This document shows, piece by piece, positions 9,895 through 18,655 of a DNA stretch of 64,000 nucleotides (positions within the stretch are counted from its first letter, which is position 1; each line of letters begins with the position of its first letter). This DNA is from Limoniibacter endophyticus. GTDB lineage: Bacteria > Pseudomonadota > Alphaproteobacteria > Rhizobiales > Rhizobiaceae. The translations under genes and the position numbers were made by a program. The notes beneath the pieces are model-generated. The model saw only the letters and a program-made list of their open reading frames with translations. It had not been told where the DNA came from and did no database searches. The stretch is taken from the NCBI RefSeq assembly GCF_014652835.1, contig NZ_BMZO01000003.1, positions 186,001 through 250,000 of the forward strand, read 5' to 3'.

Positions 9895-11775
9895 CTATTG
9901 CTGAGGTGTCTTGTCTATGTCTTTTTCCACGGCCTTTTCCTGTGCCGCTTCGATCCACCAGGATTCTATGTCTACGCCAGCATATCCCGGCTGATTCTCC
10001 GGCATGCCGAACTTGTTCCAGTAGGCGATGTTGATGGTGGACGGATACCACTGCGGGATCATGTAATAATTCCACTGTAATACGCGATCGAGCGCATGCG
10101 TTGCCGTGACGAGCGCTTCTCTGTCGGGCGCAAAGATGATCTTGTCGACAAGCGCATCCACAACCGGGCTTTTGATGCCGGCGACGTTCTGCGAACCATG
10201 CTGATCTGCGGCGCGGCTGCCCCAATAATCGCGTTGTTCATTGCCGGGCGACGTCGATTGCAGCATGCGATAGGTGATCATGTCGAAATCGAAGCTGGTC
10301 ACGCGGTTGATGTACTGGCTCGTATCGACAATGCGCATTGTGGCATTGATGCCGAGTCGGCGCAGATTGGCGAGGAAACTACCGGCAATAACCTCATCGC
10401 TTGGCGACCGTCCGAGATACTCGATCGTGAATTGTTCGCCTTTTTCATTGATCAGCCTCCCATCCTTGGCTGTCCAGCCGGCCTCCCGGAAGAGTTGCGA
10501 TGCCCGACGCAGATTGTCGCGCTGGTGCTGTGGATTCTCATTGACCGGCAGCTTGAACTCCCTGGTGAAAAGATCGGCCGGAAGCTGGTCGCGGAATGGC
10601 TCCAGCAGGGCAAGTTCCCGACCCTGCGGTACACCGCTGGAGGCAAGCTCGGAATTTTGGAAATTGCTCTGTGTGCGCTTGTAGGAATTGAACATCTGTG
10701 TGCGATTGAGCGTCTCGAAGTCGAAGGCGAGGGTCAGCGCCTCACGCACGCGCACGTCCTGGAATTTTTCTTTGCGCATATTGGGAATGAAGGCCTGCAT
10801 AGTGGCAGTCCGCTCTATCGGAAACTCCTTCTTCACTACGCTACCATTCTCGAAAGCGGGAAAACTATAGCCTGTCGCCCAACGCCGCGCAGTGCTCTCG
10901 ACATGGATGTCTTCGATGCCGCCTTTGATGAAAGCCTGCCAGATCGCGTTGTCGTCGGTAAAATAGGTGAAGCGTTGGATGCCGAAATTCCCGCGTCCCA
11001 CCTTCACCGGTACGCTCTTGCCCCAATAATCGTCGACGCGCTCCCAGACAATATTCGAACCCGGGCGGAAGCTTTTCACCTTATATTGGCCGGAGCCAAG
11101 CGGAGGCTCCAATGTCGGTTCCAGAATGTTGCGCTTTTGCCCCTGTGCATTCGTGCCTTCCCACCAATGTTTGGGCAGTACGACAAGATCCCCCATGATA
11201 TGCGGCAATTCGCGATTGCCCTTCTGGTCAAACGTAAAAAGCACCTCATGCTCATTAACGGCTTCAGCCTTCGTCACATTGGCGAAATAAGCCATGTAGC
11301 GCGGGCTGTTCTTTTTCAGGAAGTCGAAGGTCCAGACCACATCCTCCGCAGCAATTGGCTTGCCATCGTGCCACTTGGCGTCAGGGTTGAGGCGGTAGCT
11401 GGCAGAGGAGTAATCGTCTGGAAAGGATAAGGCTTCCGCGATAAGCGGATGACTGACGCCCGGTTCGTCCGTCGCCTGTTCCATCAGTGTATCGTAAAGT
11501 AATCCGCCTCCGAAATCGGTGAATCCGGCTGCCGGCGTGCCGCGCGTGATGAAGGGGTTGAAGCTGTCGAATGTGCCCAGGACCGTCGAATTCAGAGTGC
11601 CGCCTTTAGGCGCGTCCGGATTGACGTAATCATAACGCTCGAAATCTTCGCCATATTTTGTCTCGTCTTGCAGGGAGCTGGTCGTGTGCCAGACTTTTTC
11701 CTGTGCCTGCGCGAGGAAGGTAGATGCCACGAGGAAGGGGAGGGCGAAAACGAGTGCTCGATTGGTCAGGGCCAT
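9895..11775 (-). CDS. yejA: Yej-type extracellular substrate-binding protein 2 (Sec signal)
   Basis: A family-5 binding protein of 626 residues and the first gene of the five-gene importer operon. The N terminus RALVFALPFLVASTFLAQAQ is a normal Sec signal peptide with likely cleavage at AQA/QE. Alignment by eye with the protein at 8017-9891 shows shared blocks (NPDAPKGGTLN vs DRSAPKGGTLNF; LEPPLGSGQYKV vs MEPPLGSGAYNV; VRVREALTLAFDFE vs VRVRRALALCFDFE). The two are therefore ancient paralogues that probably serve the same YejBEF channel with different peptide preferences. Confidence 0.9.
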   Translation of the reverse strand: MALTNRALVFALPFLVASTFLAQAQEKVWHTTSSLQDETKYGEDFERYDYVNPDAPKGGTLNSTVLGTFDSFNPFITRGTPAAGFTDFGGGLLYDTLMEQATDEPGVSHPLIAEALSFPDDYSSASYRLNPDAKWHDGKPIAAEDVVWTFDFLKKNSPRYMAYFANVTKAEAVNEHEVLFTFDQKGNRELPHIMGDLVVLPKHWWEGTNAQGQKRNILEPTLEPPLGSGQYKVKSFRPGSNIVWERVDDYWGKSVPVKVGRGNFGIQRFTYFTDDNAIWQAFIKGGIEDIHVESTARRWATGYSFPAFENGSVVKKEFPIERTATMQAFIPNMRKEKFQDVRVREALTLAFDFETLNRTQMFNSYKRTQSNFQNSELASSGVPQGRELALLEPFRDQLPADLFTREFKLPVNENPQHQRDNLRRASQLFREAGWTAKDGRLINEKGEQFTIEYLGRSPSDEVIAGSFLANLRRLGINATMRIVDTSQYINRVTSFDFDMITYRMLQSTSPGNEQRDYWGSRAADQHGSQNVAGIKSPVVDALVDKIIFAPDREALVTATHALDRVLQWNYYMIPQWYPSTINIAYWNKFGMPENQPGYAGVDIESWWIEAAQEKAVEKDIDKTPQQ

Positions 11776-12043
11776 TGCGTCCTCTTCGAAACGCTTCGTG
11801 AGCCAGGATCGGAAGTTGTCCTGGTGCGAAGTCGTCTAAACTGTCTGCGCGCCAACGTGACGCTTCGTCATCGAAGCCGGTGACCGTGTCGAGACTGTGT
11901 TCGCCGCGACATTTTCACCGCCGGCGCGTCTTTGTCAGGTCGCGCTCAGATCGGATCCTTCGACAATCGTGATCCGACATTTGCAATGTAAACCAAACAG
12001 GGCAGATGAAAATGAGGAGAAATTCAAATTGGCGTCAGAAATG
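11776..12043. other. Intergenic region upstream of the yej operon
   Basis: These 268 bases hold no convincing coding frame. They separate the start of the yej importer operon (minus strand) from the terminator of the cytochrome c gene, also on the minus strand, so the yej promoter must lie here. I see no clear -35/-10 pair and no palindrome that I would call an operator. Confidence 0.5.
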
Positions 12044-12073
12044 AAAAAGCCCAACGCGTGCGCTGGGCTTTAA
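12044..12073 (-). terminator. Intrinsic terminator of the cytochrome c gene
   Basis: Read on the minus strand, AAGCCCA ... TGGGCTT forms a 7-bp stem with a 10-base loop (plus-strand arms 12047-12053 and 12064-12070) followed by TTTTT. It begins a few bases after the stop of the minus-strand cytochrome gene at 12078. Confidence 0.8.
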
Positions 12074-12077
12074 GGGA

Positions 12078-12905
12078 TCATTGTGCCGGGACAGGCCGTG
12101 GCTGGTTTCCGTCAGTTGAAGGCGGTTGCGTGTCCTCGCCCTGTGTCGGCTGTTGAGCGCTTCCGTCGCCGGTTGGCGCGTTGTTCTGCTGGGCAGGCTG
12201 TTCAACTGGTGCATCGGGATTTTGAACCGGTGGCTGTTGCGGCTGCGCCTGATCGTCCTGGGGCGCGGGTTGCTCGCCACCGGACTGCTCGCCCTCAGCG
12301 GGTTGTTCACCTTCGGCTGGCGCGCCACCTGCCTCGCCCTGAGCCGTCGCGTCCTCAGCTTCCGGCTCCGGCAAGGGCGCTGGGTTATCGGAAAGTGTCC
12401 GCAAATAGGCGATCAGATCGGCACGTTCCTCGTCTTTCTTGATGCCGGCAAAGCCCATGGCGGTACCGCGCACCAGGCCCTTTGGCGAAAGCAGGAAATC
12501 GTTCAGGTGCTCGAAAGTCCACGTCTCCTGTCCGCCTTGCGAGAATTCCTTCATCGCTCCCGAATAGGCAAATCCCTCATGCGTGGCGATCGGGCGGTTG
12601 ACAATGTCCCACAGGTCCGGGCCGACTTTGTTTGGTCCGCCCTTTTCACCGGAGTGGCAGGCGGTGCACTTCTTGAAGGACGTTTCTCCGCGTGCTGCAT
12701 CGGCATTTTGCAGCAGATTGGCGATTGGCACTGCCGCCTCTTCCGGCGCGGCGGAACTTGCCACCTCTGTTTCCTCGATGGCATAGCCGGCCTGTTCGGG
12801 TGCCGGAGAATGAAACAGCCAGTCGGAAACCAGGCTGGCAGAAAATGCAAGAAAGACGACACCGAGCACTGCGCCCAATATCTTGTTGAATTCAAATGAG
12901 TCCAT
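12078..12905 (-). CDS. Membrane-anchored cytochrome c (CycM-like)
   Basis: A protein of 275 residues. One membrane segment is near residues 9-31. The class I cytochrome c domain has the haem motif CTACH at 80-84 and a likely axial Met at about 150 (RGTAMGFAG). Such CycM proteins carry electrons between bc1 and the aa3 oxidase at the periplasmic face. The last 100 residues (about 175-275) are a low-complexity tail of Pro, Gln, Glu and Ala, unusual for the family. I chose ATG 12905 with GGAG about 10 bases upstream rather than 12941, because it places the hydrophobic anchor at the N terminus. Confidence 0.88.
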   Translation of the reverse strand: MDSFEFNKILGAVLGVVFLAFSASLVSDWLFHSPAPEQAGYAIEETEVASSAAPEEAAVPIANLLQNADAARGETSFKKCTACHSGEKGGPNKVGPDLWDIVNRPIATHEGFAYSGAMKEFSQGGQETWTFEHLNDFLLSPKGLVRGTAMGFAGIKKDEERADLIAYLRTLSDNPAPLPEPEAEDATAQGEAGGAPAEGEQPAEGEQSGGEQPAPQDDQAQPQQPPVQNPDAPVEQPAQQNNAPTGDGSAQQPTQGEDTQPPSTDGNQPRPVPAQ

Positions 12906-13097
12906 GCGCGTTAGGCTCCTCCACCCGACCGCGGAACCCACAGTCGCGCCCGTTTTTACCTACTGGTCCGGCCTCTCCCGCCGGACTTTGGAAACGCCCG
13001 AAAACTAGGTCTTTTGCGAAAGGCTTGCAACACATATAAGGCTTATCAAAGTGAGACCTTTTGACACTTCGCCGTGAAAGACGTTTGAGCAGATCGC

Positions 13098-13832
13098 ATG
13101 TCCAGCCTTGTTCTCATTCCTGCCCGTATGGCCTCCACGAGGCTTCCAGGCAAGCCGCTCGCCGACATTGCGGGCAAACCGATGATCGTTCACGTCGCGG
13201 ATCGTGCCGCACTTGCGGGCTTTGGCGCGGTGGTTGTTGCGACCGATAGTCTGGAAGTCGCAGATGCCGTGCGTGCCAACGGCCATGAGGCAGTCATGAC
13301 CCGCGCTGACCATGCATCCGGCTCGGACCGCATCTTCGAGGCGTTGCAGACGGTGGATCCGGAAGGCAGGTTCGACACGATTGTCAATGTCCAGGGCGAT
13401 TTGCCGACGATCGAACCGGAGATCATCAAGGCTGCACTGCTTCCGTTTGACAATGATGGCGTCGATATCGCGACGCTCGGCGTTGAAATCGAGAACGAAT
13501 CAGAGAAACTCAATCCTAACGTTGTGAAGATTGTCGGTTCGCCGGTTGCGGACAATCGTCTGCGCGCACTCTATTTTACCCGCGCCACGGCGCCTCATGG
13601 CGAAGGGCCGCTCTATCACCACATAGGCCTCTACGCCTATCGCCGCGCTGCGCTCGAACGCTTCGTATCGCTGAGGCCGTCGACGCTCGAAAGGCGCGAG
13701 AGCCTCGAACAATTACGCGCGCTTGAAGCCGGTATGCGCATTGATGCACAAATCGTGCGTTCCGTACCTCTTGGCGTCGATACGCCGCAGGATCTGGAAC
13801 GCGCCCGCAAAATACTCGCCACGCAGGGATGA
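13098..13832 (+). CDS. kdsB: 3-deoxy-manno-octulosonate cytidylyltransferase (CMP-KDO synthetase)
   Basis: A protein of 244 residues with the N-terminal nucleotidyltransferase motif [18 protein letters not shown] at residues 4-21. [11 protein letters not shown] near 95 is the metal-binding region and [10 protein letters not shown] is near 175. It activates KDO as CMP-KDO for lipopolysaccharide inner core synthesis. It is divergent from the cytochrome c gene. The intergenic stretch 13012-13040 contains a possible TTTGCG-16-TATAAG promoter. The following pheA begins near its stop, so the two are probably co-transcribed. Confidence 0.95.
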   Translation: MSSLVLIPARMASTRLPGKPLADIAGKPMIVHVADRAALAGFGAVVVATDSLEVADAVRANGHEAVMTRADHASGSDRIFEALQTVDPEGRFDTIVNVQGDLPTIEPEIIKAALLPFDNDGVDIATLGVEIENESEKLNPNVVKIVGSPVADNRLRALYFTRATAPHGEGPLYHHIGLYAYRRAALERFVSLRPSTLERRESLEQLRALEAGMRIDAQIVRSVPLGVDTPQDLERARKILATQG

Positions 13833-13837
13833 ACGTC

Positions 13838-14704
13838 ATGGCAAAAGCAACGAACCGGATCGCTTATCAAGGCGAACCAGGAGCCAATTCCGACACCGCC
13901 TGCCGTGACATGTTTCCGGACATGGAGCCGCTGCCGTGCCCGACCTTCGAGGATGCCTTCGTGGCAGTGGAGAAGGGGCGTGCCGACCTTGCCATGATCC
14001 CCATCGAGAACACGCTGGCGGGGAGGGTCGCCGATATCCATTATCTTCTGCCGCGTTCCAAGCTGCACATTGTCGGCGAATATTTCCTGCCGATCCATTT
14101 CCAGCTCATGGTGCTTCCAGGCGTCAAGAAGAAGGAAATCACCACGGTTCACAGCCATGTGCATGCGCTGGGCCAGTGCCGTAATCTCGTTCGCGAAAAC
14201 AGGTGGAAGCCGATCATCGCCGGCGACACCGCGGGGGCGGCACGCCTGGTGCGCGACATGCAGGATCGCACGCAGGCAGCGCTTTCGCCGCGCCTGGCGG
14301 CAGAACTCTACGGCCTCGATATCATCGAAGAGAATGTCGAGGACGCCGATAATAACGTTACGCGCTTCGTCATTCTTTCCAAGGAAAAGAAGATCGCGCC
14401 GCGCACTTCCGCGGTCGATCTCATGGTTACGACCTTCATCTTCCAGGTGCGCAACATTCCCGCAGCGCTCTACAAGGCGCTCGGCGGGTTTGCAACAAAT
14501 GGCATCAACATGACAAAGCTGGAAAGCTATCAGCTCGGCGGGAAATTCGTCTCCACGCTGTTCTATGCGGATATTGAAGGCCACCCGGACGACGCCAATG
14601 TCAAACTTGCGCTTGAGGAACTGTCTTTCTTCTCGCGCGAAGTGCGGGTGCTCGGGGTTTATCACGCTCATGAAGCGCGTGAGGGATATCCCGCAAAAAG
14701 CTAG
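13838..14704 (+). CDS. pheA: Prephenate dehydratase (monofunctional)
   Basis: A protein of 288 residues. The N-terminal part is a prephenate dehydratase domain starting IAYQGEPGANSD and ending in the NNVTRFVILS block (the conserved Thr-Arg-Phe). A C-terminal ACT domain (about residues 190-280) senses phenylalanine; its family GALV and ESRP motifs appear as IPAAL and ESYQ. No chorismate mutase domain is present, as is usual in Rhizobiales. It makes phenylpyruvate for phenylalanine synthesis. The start could also be ATG 13829, which overlaps the kdsB stop; 13838 has AGGG 9 bases upstream. It ends convergently with nudC, the two stops sharing bases 14701-14704. Confidence 0.93.
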   Translation: MAKATNRIAYQGEPGANSDTACRDMFPDMEPLPCPTFEDAFVAVEKGRADLAMIPIENTLAGRVADIHYLLPRSKLHIVGEYFLPIHFQLMVLPGVKKKEITTVHSHVHALGQCRNLVRENRWKPIIAGDTAGAARLVRDMQDRTQAALSPRLAAELYGLDIIEENVEDADNNVTRFVILSKEKKIAPRTSAVDLMVTTFIFQVRNIPAALYKALGGFATNGINMTKLESYQLGGKFVSTLFYADIEGHPDDANVKLALEELSFFSREVRVLGVYHAHEAREGYPAKS

Positions 14705-15630
14705 GCGCGGCCTTCCTTCATCTCCACCCAATCCGCTATCAAACGCCAGGCGATCGCGCCTGGCGGCGGTATTTCGCAGCCATGCTTGTGACATCCCGCC
14801 AGCATGTCCTTGACTTCCTCCAGGTTGAACCAGCGGCAGTCATCCAGCTCTTCAGTGTCGAAGTCGATTTTCTCGTTCAGAGCTTCGCCATAACAGCCGA
14901 TCATCAGCGAATGCGCGAAAGGCCAGGGCTGGCTGGCATGGTAATGCACCTCCCCGACTTTGATCGCGGCCTCCTCGAATACCTCGCGCCGCACGGCATT
15001 CTCGATTGTTTCACCTGCTTCGATAAAGCCTGCCAGTGTCGAATAGCGCCCAGGCGAAAAATGATGACTTCGGCCAAGCAAGCAACGGTCATGCAAGCTG
15101 ATCAGCATGATCGCCACGGGGTCGAGACGAGGGAAATGCTCGGCCTGGCAAGCAAGGCACACGCGTTTTACGCCGCCGGCGCGCATTTGGCTCTCGCCGC
15201 CGCAGCGAGCGCAGAAGCGGTTATTATCGTGCCAGGCAAGCCATGATGCGGCCTGGGCAAGCGCACCTTGATCGCGGGTGTTGGCAAGCCCCAGCATGTA
15301 GAAGCTGCGCAGTTCGACGGCTGCAAAGCCGTCTTCCGGTTCCTCCGCATTCATGCTGCAGGGTGCGGCGATAATTGCCTTTCCCCCATCATGGCCAAGC
15401 AGAATCGCATTCTTGAAGCCGTCCGAGTGCGTCTCGGCAGTCTCCCGATCGTGCCAGATCTGATGCTCCGGACCATCTACTGCACAAAACACTTTCGTGC
15501 CCTTGAGGAGAAGATAGCGACTGGACGCGTCAGCAATTGCCTCGGGGAGACTGTCTTCCGTTCGCTGCTCGCTATGTCGCTGGATGCTATTGCCCGAAAA
15601 AGCGGTACGCGCGCTTGGCTCATATGGCAT
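14701..15630 (-). CDS. nudC: NAD(+)/NADH diphosphatase NudC
   Basis: A Nudix hydrolase of 309 residues. A zinc ribbon (CARCGGES ... CLACQAEHFPR) sits in the middle. The Nudix box follows as GFIEAGETIENAVRREVFEE, and the NudC-specific glutamine motif SQPWPFAHSLM lies about 20 residues after it. It hydrolyses NAD(H) and, in other bacteria, removes NAD caps from RNA. I chose the ATG at 15630; a start at 15711 would run over the end of the HIT gene. No strong ribosome binding site is visible, so the gene may be translationally coupled to the HIT gene 26 bases upstream. Confidence 0.92.
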   Translation of the reverse strand: MPYEPSARTAFSGNSIQRHSEQRTEDSLPEAIADASSRYLLLKGTKVFCAVDGPEHQIWHDRETAETHSDGFKNAILLGHDGGKAIIAAPCSMNAEEPEDGFAAVELRSFYMLGLANTRDQGALAQAASWLAWHDNNRFCARCGGESQMRAGGVKRVCLACQAEHFPRLDPVAIMLISLHDRCLLGRSHHFSPGRYSTLAGFIEAGETIENAVRREVFEEAAIKVGEVHYHASQPWPFAHSLMIGCYGEALNEKIDFDTEELDDCRWFNLEEVKDMLAGCHKHGCEIPPPGAIAWRLIADWVEMKEGRA

Positions 15631-15656
15631 GAAATTCAAGATATCACCGCGCCCAA

Positions 15657-16082
15657 TCAAATGTTTTGTGCTTCCAGCTTCCCGAGTATGCGCTTGCGTA
15701 GCTCCTTGCATTCGTCATCCTGATAGGCTTTCCTTTTTCCAAAGCCCCAGACGGGGTCTGGCCAGTTGGTGTCGGCTTCATTGCGGGCGATCACATGGAT
15801 GTGGAGCTGGCGGACGCGATTGCCGAGTGCTCCTATATTGATTTTCTCGCAACCCGTCGCTTCCTTGAGTGCTGCGCTGACGAGCGCCGTTTCGAAGGTC
15901 AGCATCGTCTGGTCGAGCGGTGTAAGCTGATGGATTTCTTCGATGCCGACGCGTTGCGGCACGAGCAGCAGCCAGGGCCACCGGCTGTCGTTCATGAGGC
16001 GAAGTGTACAGAGACCGAGCCGGGTGAGTTTGATGGAATCACCCTCCAGTCTCTGGTCGAGAACGAAGCGTTCAGCCGCCAT
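15657..16082 (-). CDS. HIT-family nucleotide-binding protein
   Basis: A protein of 141 residues. The HIT signature appears as QLHIHVIARNEAD; the family pattern is H-x-H-x-H, so the first His is replaced by Gln while the catalytic second and the third His remain. The N-terminal part contains WPWLLLVPQR, matching the beta-hairpin of this HIT subgroup. It probably hydrolyses or transfers nucleotidyl groups; the substrate is unknown. The start at 16082 has GAGG 7 bases upstream. It is the first gene of a HIT-nudC pair on the minus strand, both acting on nucleotides. Confidence 0.85.
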   Translation of the reverse strand: MAAERFVLDQRLEGDSIKLTRLGLCTLRLMNDSRWPWLLLVPQRVGIEEIHQLTPLDQTMLTFETALVSAALKEATGCEKINIGALGNRVRQLHIHVIARNEADTNWPDPVWGFGKRKAYQDDECKELRKRILGKLEAQNI

Positions 16083-16192
16083 ACATCGCCTCATTATGTT
16101 ACGTCCGGCAAAAGGCCGGTTATCAGCCAGAAGAGTTATCTAATTTCGGGCGGTTGGCAAGGAGATGATTTTACGGAAATTTTTGAAACCGC

Positions 16193-16220
16193 TTGCAATT
16201 CCTGTGCCGATTGACGATAT
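16193..16220 (+). promoter_or_regulatory. Putative sigma-70-type promoter of the SRP RNA gene
   Basis: TTGCAA at 16193-16198 and GATAT ending at 16220 are separated by about 17 bases, and the inferred RNA start is 7 bases downstream. The arrangement fits an alphaproteobacterial housekeeping promoter, but it is assigned by eye only. Confidence 0.45.
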
Positions 16221-16226
16221 GAAGCG

Positions 16227-16326
16227 CGGGAGGTTGGTGGTGGACGAGCCACTCGCCAACCGGGTCAGGTCCGGAAGGAAGCAGCCCTAACGAGCCCGGC
16301 ACGGGTCATCGTGCCAGCCTCCCACC
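16227..16326 (+). ncRNA. ffs: Small SRP RNA (4.5S RNA)
   Basis: The segment contains the SRP domain IV signature GGTCAGGTCCGGAAGGAAGC at 16263-16282 followed by AGCCCTAA. The ends pair: GGGAGGTTGGT at the 5' side with GCCAGCCTCCC at the 3' side, allowing a G-U pair, which gives a hairpin of about 100 nt. A short T run follows at 16327-16330. The RNA forms the signal recognition particle with Ffh for co-translational membrane targeting. It lies upstream of dnaX, the usual site in many proteobacteria. Confidence 0.95.
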
Positions 16327-16477
16327 TTTTCATTTTGCGCGACCGCATGGGCTCGAAAGATCGGAAACGATTTTCGCGGCGTGCTAAAAGCTTCGTTGGA
16401 TCACTGGTCCGGCCGGTTGACGCCGGCGTTCAGTCCGATCAGTTTAGGTCAACGACAAGCCGGAAAAACCGAGGACC

Positions 16478-18286
16478 ATGGCGGACGATCAGAAGAAACC
16501 CGGCTACCGCGTTCTGGCGCGCAAATACCGTCCTTCCGATTTCACGGGTCTTATCGGTCAGGAGCCGATGGTCCGCACCTTGACCAACGCCTTCGCCGCA
16601 GGTCGTATCGCACAGGCATGGATGCTTACGGGCGTCCGCGGTGTAGGCAAGACGACGACAGCTCGCATCCTCGCGCGAGCTTTGAATTACCGCACTGATA
16701 AGGTCGATCAACCTTCCATCGATCTTTCCGTCGAAGGTGAGCACTGCCGCGCCATCATGGAAGGTCGTCATGTCGATGTGGTCGAGATGGACGCTGCCTC
16801 TCATACCGGCATTGACGATATTCGCGAGATTATCGAGCAGGTGCGCTATGCGCCCGTCTCGGCACGCTACAAGGTCTATATCATCGATGAAGTGCATATG
16901 CTCTCGACGCAGGCCTTCAACGGGCTGCTGAAGACGCTTGAAGAGCCGCCTGCACATGTGAAATTCATCTTCGCAACCACTGAGATCCGCAAGGTCCCGA
17001 TCACGGTTCTGTCGCGCTGCCAGCGCTTCGACCTGCGCCGCATCGACGCTGCCGAGCTGGTCGCGCATATGCGCTCCATCGCCACTAAGGAAGCCATCGA
17101 GGTCGAAGACGAAGCGCTGGCGATGATTGCGCGAGCGGGCGAGGGGTCTGCGCGCGATTCGCTTTCCATCTTCGATCAGGCAATCGCCCATAGCGCCGGC
17201 AACGTGACGGCGGAAGCCGTACGAGCCATGTTGGGGCTTGCCGATCGTGCTCGCATCGTGGATCTTTTCGATCATGTCATGAAGGGCGATGTTACCGCTG
17301 CCCTCGATGAGTTTGCCGCGCAATACAAGGCCGGCGCCGACCCCGCCACTGTGCTGACCGATCTTGCCGATTTCACGCATCTGGTGACGCGACTGCGTTT
17401 TGTCCCGAATGCGCGCGAAGACATGTCCCTTTCGGAGGACGAACGACGTCGCGGCACCGAATTCGCCACCACGCTCTCCGTCAAGGTGCTTTCCCGGGCC
17501 TGGCAGATGCTTTTGAAAGGCATCGGAGAGGTCGAGAGCGCGACGCGCCCATATGCTGCCGGCGAAATGGTGCTGATCCGTCTGGCGCACGCGGCGGACC
17601 TGCCGCCGCTTGATGAAGTTATCAAGGGATTACAGGATAGTGCTACGTCCGGCGGAAATGGCGGCACCTATTCGGGCGGCCCGAGCGGCGGCGGCGCAGT
17701 GGCGCAGGCCCAAGCCGGCGGTGGCCGTCCCCGCATGATGGCACAGCCCTCGCAGCAGAATGCGCCTGCAATGCGCCTCGTGCAAAGCAATCCTCGGTTT
17801 GAGCGCGTTCCGGAGCCGGAGGTTGCGGATGTCGGGCTGCAAATACGGTCACTCGCCGACATGGTCGAGCTTGCGGGGCAGAACCGCGATGTACAATTCA
17901 AGTCGCAACTAAAGCTTTATGTACGGCCCGTCCGCGTGGAACCTGGTCTTCTGGAGGCCTCTTTCACTGAGGACGCGCCAAAGACACTGGCTGCCGAGAT
18001 CACCGCCAAGCTCCATCTCTATACCAAGCGCCGCTGGGTGGTATCTGTATCCACGGAACAGGGTGGCGCGACCATCGCCGAGCAGGAAAACGAGAAGCGT
18101 GAACTCGTCTTCGAGGATGCACGTTCCGACCCGACGGTCGCCGCCATTCTTGCAAAGTTTCCGGGCGCTAAGGTGCTTGACGTGCGTTTGGCTGCCGAGG
18201 CGGAAGTCGATGAGGAAAATGACGAGATGATTACGCCTGAAGGCGTTCAGAACGGCATTGATCTCGACGAAGACGATCTGTTTTAG
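16478..18286 (+). CDS. dnaX: DNA polymerase III subunit gamma/tau
   Basis: A clamp-loader ATPase of 602 residues. Walker A GVRGVGKTT is near residues 51-59, the DExx box YIIDEVHMLS near 130 and the sensor motif IFATTEIRKVP near 165. The region between Walker A and EMDAASHTG normally holds four zinc-binding cysteines; here only one (EGEHCRAIMEG) is present. Residues after about 390 form the Gly/Gln-rich linker and tau-type C-terminal domain, so this encodes a long tau form. I saw no obvious A-rich slippery site for gamma production. It starts a dnaX-ybaB-recR operon. Confidence 0.96.
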   Translation: MADDQKKPGYRVLARKYRPSDFTGLIGQEPMVRTLTNAFAAGRIAQAWMLTGVRGVGKTTTARILARALNYRTDKVDQPSIDLSVEGEHCRAIMEGRHVDVVEMDAASHTGIDDIREIIEQVRYAPVSARYKVYIIDEVHMLSTQAFNGLLKTLEEPPAHVKFIFATTEIRKVPITVLSRCQRFDLRRIDAAELVAHMRSIATKEAIEVEDEALAMIARAGEGSARDSLSIFDQAIAHSAGNVTAEAVRAMLGLADRARIVDLFDHVMKGDVTAALDEFAAQYKAGADPATVLTDLADFTHLVTRLRFVPNAREDMSLSEDERRRGTEFATTLSVKVLSRAWQMLLKGIGEVESATRPYAAGEMVLIRLAHAADLPPLDEVIKGLQDSATSGGNGGTYSGGPSGGGAVAQAQAGGGRPRMMAQPSQQNAPAMRLVQSNPRFERVPEPEVADVGLQIRSLADMVELAGQNRDVQFKSQLKLYVRPVRVEPGLLEASFTEDAPKTLAAEITAKLHLYTKRRWVVSVSTEQGGATIAEQENEKRELVFEDARSDPTVAAILAKFPGAKVLDVRLAAEAEVDEENDEMITPEGVQNGIDLDEDDLF

Positions 18287-18319
18287 GCGCCGAGACGCCA
18301 TTTCTACCAGGAGCGAAAG

Positions 18320-18643
18320 ATGAAAGATCTGATGGGCCTTATGAGCAAGGCGCGCGAAATGCAGTCGAAGCTGGCCAATATGCAGGAAGAAATGGCCAAT
18401 ATCGAGGCCGTCGGCCAGTCCGGCGGCGGTCTGGTATCGGTCACGCTGTCCGGTAAGTCGGAAATGAAGGCGCTCAGGATCGATCCCTCGCTCATCAAGG
18501 CCGACGAAGCCGAAATCCTCGAGGATCTGATCCTGGCCGCTCACAATGATGCCAAGGCGAAGGTCGAAGCCATCGTGCAGCAACGTACGCAGGAACTGAC
18601 TGCCGGACTGCCGATCCCTCCCGGCATGAAATTTCCATTCTAA
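18320..18643 (+). CDS. YbaB/EbfC family nucleoid-associated protein
   Basis: A small protein of 107 residues that starts [15 protein letters not shown] and has the helical N terminus and the block [18 protein letters not shown] typical of YbaB/EbfC. Members form DNA-binding dimers. It lies between dnaX and recR, as in most bacteria. AGGAG is 7 bases upstream of the ATG. Confidence 0.95.
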   Translation: MKDLMGLMSKAREMQSKLANMQEEMANIEAVGQSGGGLVSVTLSGKSEMKALRIDPSLIKADEAEILEDLILAAHNDAKAKVEAIVQQRTQELTAGLPIPPGMKFPF

Positions 18644-18655
18644 GCAGCATCTGTC

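Noticed and set aside
10096-11430. Open frame of 444 codons on the plus strand, opposite the second Yej binding protein
   Set aside because: It lies antisense to a gene with clear family motifs and a signal peptide, has no recognisable protein pattern, and long antisense frames are common in GC-rich genomes.
13637-14794. Open frame of 385 codons on the minus strand opposite pheA
   Set aside because: Antisense to kdsB and prephenate dehydratase, with no motif of its own.
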